Source: Pirellulales bacterium (GTDB lineage: Bacteria > Planctomycetota > Planctomycetia > Pirellulales > Lacipirellulaceae). From it: a DNA stretch of 64,000 nucleotides. Each line of letters begins with the position of its first letter. Within the stretch, counting starts at the first letter, position 1. The stretch lies in assembly GCA_022448265.1 (NCBI GenBank), contig JAKVCC010000011.1:1-64000 (forward strand), given 5' to 3'. A program made the translations under genes and the position numbers. This document shows, in pieces, positions 10,507 to 20,200 of the stretch. The notes under the pieces were generated by a model that was given only the letters and a program-made list of their open reading frames with translations, was not told the origin of the DNA and searched no databases.

Positions 10507-10968
10507 CTAATCGAGTTTGAAGCTTAGAGCGTTTTCCTTGCCGGCCTCGATCGTTGCCGTAAGGCCGCTGGTACCAACGTCGCTGTACCGCTCGGGAATG
10601 AGCGAGGGAGGCACCATCTTATCGCGATGCTCCTCGCTGCGATCCCGGGCGTGGATCGCGATCTGGTAGTCGCCCTCGGCAAGCCCGTCGTTTGGCTTAT
10701 ACGTGGTGACGCTCAATATTTTTCCCTCCGAAATCTGGCCGCTGGCGCGTCTGGAATGGGTCGATAGAAAGTCGATCGTGCCATACTCCAGGGGTTTGTC
10801 CTGGTAGGTCACCGTACCGGTGACTTGCGTCAGGCCACCATCTGAACAGCCGCCGGCCACCACCAGCAGCGCCGCCAGCAGTGCGCCTCGCCACCGGCGC
10901 AGGTTGTTTCGCGATAAAGATTTGCAGAGAATTGTCTGCCACATGAAGACTGCTCCTAAGAAGGCCAT
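10507..10968 (-). CDS. Small lipoprotein with carboxypeptidase-regulatory-like fold
   Basis: Lipobox VVAGGCS; VTGTVTYQDKPLEYGTIDFLS pattern common in planctomycete lipoproteins next to DUF1559 genes. Confidence 0.75.
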   Translation of the reverse strand: MAFLGAVFMWQTILCKSLSRNNLRRWRGALLAALLVVAGGCSDGGLTQVTGTVTYQDKPLEYGTIDFLSTHSRRASGQISEGKILSVTTYKPNDGLAEGDYQIAIHARDRSEEHRDKMVPPSLIPERYSDVGTSGLTATIEAGKENALSFKLD

Positions 10969-11069
10969 TCAGTGTTTACGAAATCAGCGTTTGTAATACC
11001 AAACGCCTGGCGACCTGTCGAGGTTTCGCGCCAGGCGCCTTGCTGCATATAGGGGCATTTTGTCACCCC

Positions 11070-12047
11070 TTAAGGATTCGACCCGTTTGCTACTTCTCCG
11101 CAGTCCCGCGTGGCCATTGCCATATAGGAGAAATGATCAATGCTTTCGCTGATGAATGGAGCGGATGCGTCGCACATGAGAAAATTGGCACCTCCCGGGT
11201 GCATGCTACGAAAGGAAACCGCCCAATCCCATAAGAGCTGTTTGGGATAGTTGCGGCGTTCCCCCCACCAGTCGATGTTGCCGGCTTCGAGGTACAGGGA
11301 ATTGGCCGTGTTGATCGGATGCGCGGTAGTTGCAAACGCCTGATAGGGAAAATCCACATTGACCGACCAATGCCCCACAGACTCGCCGAGCGCAAACGTA
11401 TTGGAGAGACCATCGGGGATGTCTTTGAAGCGGGCCGACCAACCGAATCGCGAAATAACGCCTCGCGGTGGGACGTGGCCGTTGCCGTAGTGATGGGCAT
11501 CGGCTCCCTTTGCGTTCTTGCCCCGCCAGCCGGTGCCCGTGGCGTTCTTATAGTCGCCAATGCAGGCGGCATAGCTCGATTGCGCTACTTGCCCGGTGAA
11601 TTTGGTGCGGTGCTGTGGCGTGTAGCCCAGTTCATGGGGGTAAGGGCTGGACGGACAAGTAAGGATATCCTGGGGCGTTTGAACGGCTGGCAAATTGCGA
11701 GGATCGTGCGGCTCCTTCGTAAAGTCGATCAATTCGTGCAGAGCCCTCTGCTCCAGGTAGGGGAGCAGCTGCGGCTGCCAGCCCCAGTATTTGGCAATCT
11801 CCTTATTCGGGTTTGGCAATCTCCTTAGACGGGCATAGTTGCTGACCGGAAATCGGCCTATGGAATCGTGATGGTTGTGCAGCGCCAATCCAAGCTGCCG
11901 GATTTTGTTTACGCAAGAGGTTCGCCTGGCTGCGTCGCGGGCAGCTTGCACAGCCGGCAAAAGCAGCGCCACCAACACGCCAATGATGGCGATCACCACT
12001 AACAGCTCAACGAGGGTGAAGGCGCCGCGCCGATGTCTTAAGCCCAT
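11070..12047 (-). CDS. DUF1559 domain-containing prepilin-like protein
   Basis: [37 protein letters not shown]...IRQLGLALHNHHD; C-terminal FLMCDASAPFISESID. Confidence 0.93.
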   Translation of the reverse strand: MGLRHRRGAFTLVELLVVIAIIGVLVALLLPAVQAARDAARRTSCVNKIRQLGLALHNHHDSIGRFPVSNYARLRRLPNPNKEIAKYWGWQPQLLPYLEQRALHELIDFTKEPHDPRNLPAVQTPQDILTCPSSPYPHELGYTPQHRTKFTGQVAQSSYAACIGDYKNATGTGWRGKNAKGADAHHYGNGHVPPRGVISRFGWSARFKDIPDGLSNTFALGESVGHWSVNVDFPYQAFATTAHPINTANSLYLEAGNIDWWGERRNYPKQLLWDWAVSFRSMHPGGANFLMCDASAPFISESIDHFSYMAMATRDCGEVANGSNP

Positions 12048-12389
12048 TGTCGTAGATCCGATATTTCTAATTGGGGATCCGTCTGAACTGACATTTCCTA
12101 TATGGATCGGCCTGCAACCACTCCAGGCCGGGATTTCCGCCTATTGTAACACCTTCCCCCCCCCCCCCGTGTCGAGTGCATGGTGGTTTCTGGTCTTTTT
12201 TCTGAGTGCGTCCTCCCGGCTTGATTTTGCGGTCCGCCTGATCTCCAAGGCGTGTCGCAAAAGTACATGCCAAAACTGGGCAACTCTTCCTGGAAATGGG
12301 GGCTATTTGTATTGAGCCTACTCACACTGTCTAATGGTGGTCTTACTAGGTGGCTTGTCCGCACAACTCCAAAGAAAAAGAGGCGAATT

Positions 12390-15300
12390 GTGAAGGCTTT
12401 GATGTGGATTGCGCCCGCAATAGGGGTCGTGGCTGCCGGCGCTTGGGCCGACGAACCTGCACTGCCGAAAATGCGCAATTTGGCACTCTCCGCCAAGGTC
12501 ACCGCCTCGTCATCGATGGACAGGGCCCCCGCCGAGGCGGCCGTCGACGGAAAACTGTCGACGCGTTGGTTGAGTCACTCCGACGTTTTGTCGTGGCTGG
12601 ACGTTGATCTGGGCGACCCCGTGCGTATCGGAGGGGTGCACATCTATTCGGGCGCGGCCGAAACGGCCCCCATCAATAACGGATTGCTGCGCTATTGGGC
12701 AGACGGCCGGTGGAACGACATCCCCTCCGGACGGATCCACGGCAACTCCAAGACGGCGACGTGGGTGAAGTTTGCCGATACCGACGTCGTTGTCACTAGC
12801 AAGCTGCGGCTGCTGGTGGCCAAGACGCACGGCGACATCGCTCGCATCAAGGAAATCACCGTTTGGCCCTACCTCGATGAGGGAATCCCGCGGCTGGGGC
12901 AGGGTGTCGAGGGGTGGGTCCGCCCCATCGATCAAACCGACGTGCCGCTCATTTACCTCAACCAAAGCGGATTTAATCTTGATTCTCCCAAGCGTTTTAC
13001 CGCGCCCAAAACTCCAGATGGAACGCCGTTTATCGTGCGGAGAAAGGATTCCAAGCAAGCCCTCTTCTCCGGCCAGATCAGCGGCCATCGGGGTGACTTT
13101 AGTGATTTCAATCCGACCAGCGACCACGAGTACGTCGTCGAAGCAGGCGGCCATACCTCGTTTCCGTTCCGCATTGGGCCCTATTGGCTGGAGCGTGTTA
13201 CCTACCAGAATGCCATCGACTTCATGATCGATAGTCGTCATTACGTTGGCACCTCCCGCACTCCCATCGGCAACTCCATTGGCTGGCGGGACGATTGCCA
13301 TTACGCGTTTGAAGTCAACACGCTGGTGGCGCAATTCCTATCGAACCCCGCGGCCTATCTGCGGATGCCGGTGCAGATCCGATATGAGCCTCCGCCAGAA
13401 GCGACCAAGCCTGGCGAAACTCGCTTGTGGGGCGCGCTCGAGCCCTATCCGGCTGACGCACCCGACATTGTTAAGATGATTCAATGGGGGACCGATCTGG
13501 TAGTTACCCAAGGCCGCACCCACGAATTGCTCAAGGAGCAAGTCGCCTATTTCCTCTACGCCTGGCCGTGGCTGAAACAGTGGCTTCCCCAGCAGAACTA
13601 CCAGGCTGCTTCCGAATTTGCGCTGACCCACTGGGGCGACAAAGAGGCCGATAGCCGCTACGCCTGGGACAAGAGCCCCGAACACGATTTATTTGCCGTG
13701 AAAACGGTGCTGGGAACCACCAAGGGCGAGTTGCCGCCGGGGCACAGTGTGCAGCCCAACCTGCTCATGTATGAGGTAGCTCGGCGTGACGGTCGCCAGG
13801 ACGCCCAGCGATACTTTGATGCCGCCCATGCCCAGGCGACGTGGATGATTGCCCACCTCGACTGGAACAATCCGCAAACCACCAAGGGCCAGCGGATGAG
13901 CGAGCATGTCACGATGACGGGCCTGGGGCATTTTATGACCCAGTACCCGGATCGGGCGCCCCGGGGCCTGAAGCAGAAAATCACCGAGTGGGCGGACGTT
14001 ATGATCCGCCGTTCGGAAAACATGTGGGATTTCCGCCGGCTCACCGACCGAAGCGATTGGGTGCCCTCGGGCAAAGAGCCGACCATGTGGAATGAGCCCG
14101 GCAACGTGGTCGGCTTTCCGGCCTGCGCAGCGGCGGCCATGCCCGTCGTCGACGACGCCGAAGCTCGCGCGCGGCTCCGGCAGCTGGTTTATGCGCACCT
14201 CGACAATGCGTTTGGACGCAATCCCACAGGACGTCACTTCTCGTACGACGCGCCGCGGGAGGTCGAGGGCGTCGAGATCGGCTGGTATTCCGAATACGGC
14301 ACGGGGGTGGGCATGCTGGGAGATGCTCGTTTCGTCTTGGAGGCCTCCCCCAAGCGCGAACACTACCCCTACAACCCGGCGGCTGGCAATATTGGCTGGA
14401 GCGAAGGCTGGGTGAACCACAACACGGCACTGAATGCCAGTCTGGCGGCGATGGCCTATCTGGACACCGAGCTGCAGTTGACCCACCAGGACGACAAGAT
14501 CGTTTTCCAATTGCGAGCGCCGCTTAACTTTAACTATCAGAGTCAGGAGCCTGTGACGCTGCGCGCAGAGGCTAGCAGCGGCGACACCGAGACGGTGACG
14601 GTCGCCGAAGAGCATGCCTATGCCCTGAACTTCACCGGGGCGCTACCCACCGCCGTAGGGCAGCCGAAGCCTGGCGACGGAGTTTTGCAAATTGACAAAG
14701 ACGGACATGTGGAGGCGTCTTACGGGTACGGATACCTCGCGAGGCGAGGCCGAGTTGCCTTTGGACGCATGAAGGCTGCAGAGTTTTCGGACCGTTCTGC
14801 TGCGGACAAGGGCGGGGAGCCGCCTAAAATAGAATATCTGCCGATTGAAGGCGGAGCCACGGCCTCCTCTGCACTTGCCGGGCACCCGGCCCGGCAAGCG
14901 ATCGACGGCGACCTATCGACCCGCTGGATCAGCAAACCGAGTGACTCGGCCATGCTCGAAATAGATTTGGGCAGGCCGCACAGCATCTGCGGGGTCCATA
15001 TTTATTTTGACCACGGCGACACCGGGGCGATCGAGGATTTTCACTTAAGCTATGCGACGGAGACTGGGTGGCAGGATATTTCGATTTATGAGTTACAATC
15101 CGCGCGCTACGACGTCGGAAGCGGGACCACCACTGGCCACGCGCGTTCGGCAATGTGGTTTAAATTAAAAACGATTCACACCGACAAACTGCGAATCTTG
15201 ACAACCAAGACAAGGCGGGATGCCACGGCGATCCGTCAGGTGTACGTTTGGCCCTACGTCGAGGATGCCGTGGGCGGGGGGTTTCCTGGCTTGGGTCATG

Positions 15301-17153
15301 GCCTCCCGGGCGGATGGGACGGCATCACGTCACTTGACGAGGTGCCGCGCATCTATCTCAACCAAAGTGGCTTTAATCTGAACCGGCCCAAACGTTTCAC
15401 CGCGCCAACCTTGGAGGATGGCACGCGATTTATCGTACGGGAAGCAGGTGGCAGCCGGATCCTCTATAGCGGCCAGATTGCTGAGAGCCTGGGTGACTTC
15501 AGCGACTTTAATCCGGCCGGCGACCGCGAGTACGTTGTCGTGGCCGCAGGCGTGGTCTCCGCTCCCTTTCGCATCGGTCCCTACTGGCTCGAGCGGGTGA
15601 CGTATCAGAATGCGATCGACTTTATGATCGACAGTCGCCATTTTGTTGGCACTTCCCGCCAACCGATCGGCAATTCCATCGGCTGGCGCGATGATTGCCA
15701 CTTTGCCTTTGAGGTCAACACGCTAGTGGCCCAGTATCTGTCGAACCCGCGGGCGTATGAGCGGATGCCGCGGCAGGTGCGATACGAGCAGCCGCCCAAG
15801 CCTGGACTATGGGGCGTTCTCGATCCTTACGAAGAGGACGCTCCTGACGTTGTGAAAATGATCCACTGGGGAGCAGACCTGATTGTCAGCCAGCGCCGCA
15901 CCCATGAAATGCTCAAGGAGCAGTTGGCCTACTTTCTCTACGCGTGGCCTTGGTTGAAAGAGTGGTTGCCGGAGCAAAACTATCGGGTTGCAAGAGAGTT
16001 TGCCTTTAGGCACTGGGGCGACGCCACTGCAGACGGTAATTACGCATACGACAAAACTCCCGAGCACGACTTGTTTGCAGTCAAACGCGAGCTGGGTTCT
16101 ACCAAGGGCGAAATGCCTCCCGGTCACAGCTTGCAGGCCAATCTATTGATGTACGAAGTCGCCCAGCGCGAAGCGCGGGATGATGCCGAAAAGTTCTTGG
16201 GCGCCGCCCATGCCCAGGCGGCGTGGATGATTGCCCATCTGGACTGGAACGATCCGCAGACCACCAAGGGGCAGCGGATGAGCGAACATGTGACGATGAC
16301 GGGTCTGGCCCACTTTATGGCCCAGTATCCAGATCGAGCGCCGCGGGGGCTGCAGCAGAAAATTGTCGACTGGGCGGGCGTGGTGATTCGCCGTTCAGAC
16401 AATATGTGGGACTTTCGCCGCCTCACCGACGACGGTGACTGGACCCCTTCGGGGCCGCAGCCCACGATGTGGAACGAGCCGGGTAATGTGGCCGGTTTCC
16501 CAGCGTGCCTGTTTGCCGCCATCGAGGTGATCGAAGACCCGGCCATCAGGGGCCGCCTGCGGCAATTGGCCTACGCGCATCTGGACAATGTTTTTGGCCG
16601 CAATCCGACCGGGCGTCACTTTTCATTCAACGCGCCTCGTGAGGTGGAGGGCGTCGAAGTCGGCTGGTACTCCGAGTACGGTACGGGCGTCGGCACGCTG
16701 CAAAACACCCGTTTCATCCTGGAAGCGGCGCCCAAACGGCAGCATTACCCCTATCACCCCGAGGTCGGCAATATCGGCTGGTCGGAGGGTTGGGTGAACT
16801 TCAATACGGCCTTCAACGCCAGCCTGGCGGCCATGGCCCATCAGGCTACGGAAGTTCGCCTGCTGAAGCAGCCCACAGCGATTGGCGTCGAGCTGCGGGC
16901 CCCGCTAAATTTTGACTACGCCGAGCCAGAGCCGGTCAGGCTGGGGGTTGTCTCAAGCAATGGCGATGCGGAAGAAATCACCCTTGTAGAATCAAGCGAT
17001 TATGCCGAAAATTTTTTCGGAACTATTCCCATGGCGGTTGGCAAGGCCAAGTCTGGCGACGGAATCGTGCAGGTTGATCCGGGCGGAGCGATCGAAACCT
17101 CGTACGGATTGGGTTACCTGAAAAGAAGCGGCCGCCTTCAGCTGGATCCCTGA
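12390..17153 (+). CDS. GH9-like glycoside hydrolase with two complete tandem units (each F5/8C + CelD_N-like Ig + (alpha/alpha) barrel-like region)
   Basis: ORF 12252..17153; likely start GTG 12390 (upstream GAGG) or ATG 12402. YLNQSGFN...PKRFTAP, RIGPYWLERVTYQNAIDFMIDSRH, FGRNPTGRHFS and NIGWSEGWVN all occur twice. Confidence 0.8.
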   Translation: MKALMWIAPAIGVVAAGAWADEPALPKMRNLALSAKVTASSSMDRAPAEAAVDGKLSTRWLSHSDVLSWLDVDLGDPVRIGGVHIYSGAAETAPINNGLLRYWADGRWNDIPSGRIHGNSKTATWVKFADTDVVVTSKLRLLVAKTHGDIARIKEITVWPYLDEGIPRLGQGVEGWVRPIDQTDVPLIYLNQSGFNLDSPKRFTAPKTPDGTPFIVRRKDSKQALFSGQISGHRGDFSDFNPTSDHEYVVEAGGHTSFPFRIGPYWLERVTYQNAIDFMIDSRHYVGTSRTPIGNSIGWRDDCHYAFEVNTLVAQFLSNPAAYLRMPVQIRYEPPPEATKPGETRLWGALEPYPADAPDIVKMIQWGTDLVVTQGRTHELLKEQVAYFLYAWPWLKQWLPQQNYQAASEFALTHWGDKEADSRYAWDKSPEHDLFAVKTVLGTTKGELPPGHSVQPNLLMYEVARRDGRQDAQRYFDAAHAQATWMIAHLDWNNPQTTKGQRMSEHVTMTGLGHFMTQYPDRAPRGLKQKITEWADVMIRRSENMWDFRRLTDRSDWVPSGKEPTMWNEPGNVVGFPACAAAAMPVVDDAEARARLRQLVYAHLDNAFGRNPTGRHFSYDAPREVEGVEIGWYSEYGTGVGMLGDARFVLEASPKREHYPYNPAAGNIGWSEGWVNHNTALNASLAAMAYLDTELQLTHQDDKIVFQLRAPLNFNYQSQEPVTLRAEASSGDTETVTVAEEHAYALNFTGALPTAVGQPKPGDGVLQIDKDGHVEASYGYGYLARRGRVAFGRMKAAEFSDRSAADKGGEPPKIEYLPIEGGATASSALAGHPARQAIDGDLSTRWISKPSDSAMLEIDLGRPHSICGVHIYFDHGDTGAIEDFHLSYATETGWQDISIYELQSARYDVGSGTTTGHARSAMWFKLKTIHTDKLRILTTKTRRDATAIRQVYVWPYVEDAVGGGFPGLGHGLPGGWDGITSLDEVPRIYLNQSGFNLNRPKRFTAPTLEDGTRFIVREAGGSRILYSGQIAESLGDFSDFNPAGDREYVVVAAGVVSAPFRIGPYWLERVTYQNAIDFMIDSRHFVGTSRQPIGNSIGWRDDCHFAFEVNTLVAQYLSNPRAYERMPRQVRYEQPPKPGLWGVLDPYEEDAPDVVKMIHWGADLIVSQRRTHEMLKEQLAYFLYAWPWLKEWLPEQNYRVAREFAFRHWGDATADGNYAYDKTPEHDLFAVKRELGSTKGEMPPGHSLQANLLMYEVAQREARDDAEKFLGAAHAQAAWMIAHLDWNDPQTTKGQRMSEHVTMTGLAHFMAQYPDRAPRGLQQKIVDWAGVVIRRSDNMWDFRRLTDDGDWTPSGPQPTMWNEPGNVAGFPACLFAAIEVIEDPAIRGRLRQLAYAHLDNVFGRNPTGRHFSFNAPREVEGVEVGWYSEYGTGVGTLQNTRFILEAAPKRQHYPYHPEVGNIGWSEGWVNFNTAFNASLAAMAHQATEVRLLKQPTAIGVELRAPLNFDYAEPEPVRLGVVSSNGDAEEITLVESSDYAENFFGTIPMAVGKAKSGDGIVQVDPGGAIETSYGLGYLKRSGRLQLDP

Positions 17154-17237
17154 GTTGGAGTGAGTGCGATCAAGAGCTCCAACAGTACGAATCCATCAAT
17201 AAGACAAACATCAATTTTTCATTCCGAGGTAGCTTTC

Positions 17238-20200
17238 ATGCAACTGCGATCTCTAATAGTTCTGCTCGCCTTTCTCGTCACCCTCGGCAATGTACCGCTC
17301 TGTGCGGCGCGCCAAGAAGTCTCTCTTTACGCCGGGTGGAAATTTTCCCGGGGTGATCAAGAAGGCGCCCAGAAAGCTGGATTCGACGACGCCAGCTGGC
17401 AATCGGTACAGGTTCCTCACGATTGGGGAATCGCCGGCCCGTACTCCGAGGATAATTCCGTCAGTCTTTCAGAGTTCATGCCGTACGTCCGCTGGACGAA
17501 ACCTGGAGCCGGGGGCTTTTTGCCGCGGGGCATTGGTTGGTACCGCTGTGCCATTACGTTGCCTAAGGACTACGCCGGAAAACGAATCTTTGTCGAGTTT
17601 GACGGCGTCTATCGGAACAGCCAGGTCTGGGTCAACGGGCATCCGGTGGGTCAGCAGGAGAGTGGATATCTGGGGTACGTCTGCGACCTGACCGACCACG
17701 TCACGCTCGGTGCCGCCAACACCCTGGCAGTAAAGGTCGATGCGCGGAAAAAAGAAGGTTGGTGGTACGAGGGAGCCGGCATTTATCGGCCCGTCCGGTT
17801 GGTGGTCACCGATCCGTTACACGTTCCGCAATGGGGGACCTCGGTCACCACGCCAAGCATTGATGGCCAGGCAGCGACGGTAAATATGAAGACCGTCGTC
17901 CAAAACGATTCCGCGCGGGCTGCAACTTGCCGTCTCGAGACGCGCATCGTTGACAGCGAAGGCAATATCGCCGGTCGCCACGAGGCCAGCCACGCCATTG
18001 CGGCTGGCGGAAATTTTAAGTTCGATCAAGACATCCAGGTCCAGCGGCCCACGCTGTGGTCGCCGGAGAATCCGTATTTGTACAAAGTCATCTCCCAGGT
18101 CAGCCGGGACGGCGCGGTAGTGGACAACTACGAGACGCCGCTAGGCATTCGCACCTTCTTTTTTGATCCGGAACTGGGCTTCTTCCTCAACGCGAAACGG
18201 TACAAATTGAAAGGCGTCTGCAATCACGACGACATCGCCGGCCTCGGCGTGGCCGTTCCGTGGCGGATCCACCAGCAGAACATCGAATTCCTTAAAGCGG
18301 CGGGAGGTAACTTTTTGCGGAGCGCGCATAACCCGCACTCCCCAGAGACCCTCGACGCATGCGATCGATTGGGCGTGCTCGTGTGGGATGAAACCCGCTA
18401 CTTCGACGATACCGATTCGGCCTTGGAGTCCATTCGCGAGATGATCCGTCGGGACCGCAATCACCCTAGTATTGTCGTCTGGAGCATGGGCAACGAGGAA
18501 ACCAAGGAGGCCACACCTGAGGGAGTGCGAATCCTTAAGCGAATGCACGAAGTCTGCAAGAACGAGGATCCCACCCGCCCTTCGGCCATCGCCCAGGCCC
18601 ACGGCTGGAACAAGCTGGGATTCAGCGACATCGTCGACGTGATGGGCTACAACTGGCGAGCCCCCAAGGTGGCCGACAAGGATCACAAGCTGTATCCCAA
18701 GCGGGTGAAACTCGGTAGCGAGTACGGATTTCATGGTGGGGCGTGGGATCAGTATGCCCTAAGAGATTACTTTGCCGGGGCGACCATGTGGACCGGGTTC
18801 GACTACCGGGGCGAATCGAACTGGCCGAGCGTACTATGGCCAGGAGGCCTGGGCGACCTATGCCACTTTGCCAAGCCGGCGTTTTATCTTGCCCAGGCTT
18901 TGTGGACCCGCGAGCCGATGCTCTATGTTCGAGCCAAGGGCGGCTGGCGCGGAGCCGACGGCACCAACGTGGTCCTGACAGGTTTTACGAGCTGCGAAGA
19001 GCTGCAGATCTATGTGAACGACACCTTTGTTAAAACCATCAAGCCTGCGGGAGACCGGTCCTTCTGGCAAAGCAAGGGCGTGCTCCGCTACGAAGACGTC
19101 CTGTTTAGCGAAATGATGCCCTATCACCAAGACACTAGCGTGAAGGTGGTCGGACTGGTGGGCGGCATGGAAGTTTGCAGCGAAGTGATTCGCGAGCACC
19201 TTACACCGTCACATATTCGGCTCGCACCCATAACCACGACGTTACTTGCCGATGGTCAGGACGTATGCTCGATCGAAGTCGGCATCTACGACGACCACGG
19301 CAATCTCATGCAAGATGCTGATTCCTTGATCACCTTCGCGGTGGAGGGCGAAGGCGAACTGATCGGGGTCGGAAATGGCGAACAAAGCCTGAAAAAGCGG
19401 ATCGGGGGCCCGTGGGCCTCAATGGGGACGGCCAGCGAGTCCGATCAGGGCCATCAGCGTACGACTCTCAAGGGCAAATGCATTGCCATCGTAAGGGCGT
19501 CGGCCACACCCGGACAAATCCGGGTGACCGCCAGCTCTGAGTCGGGGCTCTCGGCGGAGCCTTTAATCATCCGTACCGAGCCCCTTGGCGAAAATACCGC
19601 GGCAAGCTATGCGGGCCAGCGGGCACCGCTGATGAACGTGAATACCCCTAGCAGAGGGCTCACGTTCGGTGAACTGCAGTTGTCCGCGACAACGATCGAC
19701 CCCAATCAATCGATCAGCGCAAACATCGAGATTAAGAACAACAACTGTATCTATCCGGTGGAAGTGACGCTTGACGTGGACGGGCGGCGAATCTCGGCGG
19801 AGAAGTTTGGTGTGGAGCGGAATGGCGAGCGTCGTATCACGATCCCCACTCCCAAGTTGTTTGTCGCCGGAAAGCACACTCTGGAGGTAGCCACAAACGT
19901 CAACGGGAAGCTGGCGAAAGTGTTTTCCCAGGTTGTCTCTGTCGCTTCTCAACCCGCGCGTTTGCAGGTCACCTCGATCGACGCCCCAAACTACGTCTAC
20001 GCGAAAAAGGAGGTCGCCATTCGCGCGGCGGTCAAAAACATTGGCAGCCTCGCAGCAGTTAACGAGAAGGTATCCATTAAGGTAAATGGAGTGGTGTTGA
20101 GCACCGAGTCGCCCAACCTCCAGCCCGGCGAAACCCGGGAGATTTCGTGTACCTACTTCGTGCCTGCGCAAGGCGACTTATTTCAGCTAGAAGCTGGGCA

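Noticed and set aside
10265-10510. 81-aa plus ORF between the GH106-like gene and the lipoprotein gene
   Set aside because: No recognisable motif, no convincing start context; treated as intergenic.
12252-12390. Extended N-terminus of the 1633-aa ORF (MSQKYMPKLGNSSWKWGLFVLSLLTLSNGGLTRWLVRTTPKK...)
   Set aside because: GTG 12390/ATG 12402 with upstream GAGG gives a cleaner signal peptide (MWIAPAIGVVAAGAWA); the upstream extension is probably untranslated, though its hydrophobic stretch is not excluded.
17151-17240. TGA ending the GH9-like ORF is in frame with the following GH2 ORF (17160..20879)
   Set aside because: The GH2 gene has its own SD, ATG (17238) and signal peptide; the intervening codons look non-coding and there is no SECIS-like hairpin or paralogue with the same arrangement. 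Coincidental frame.
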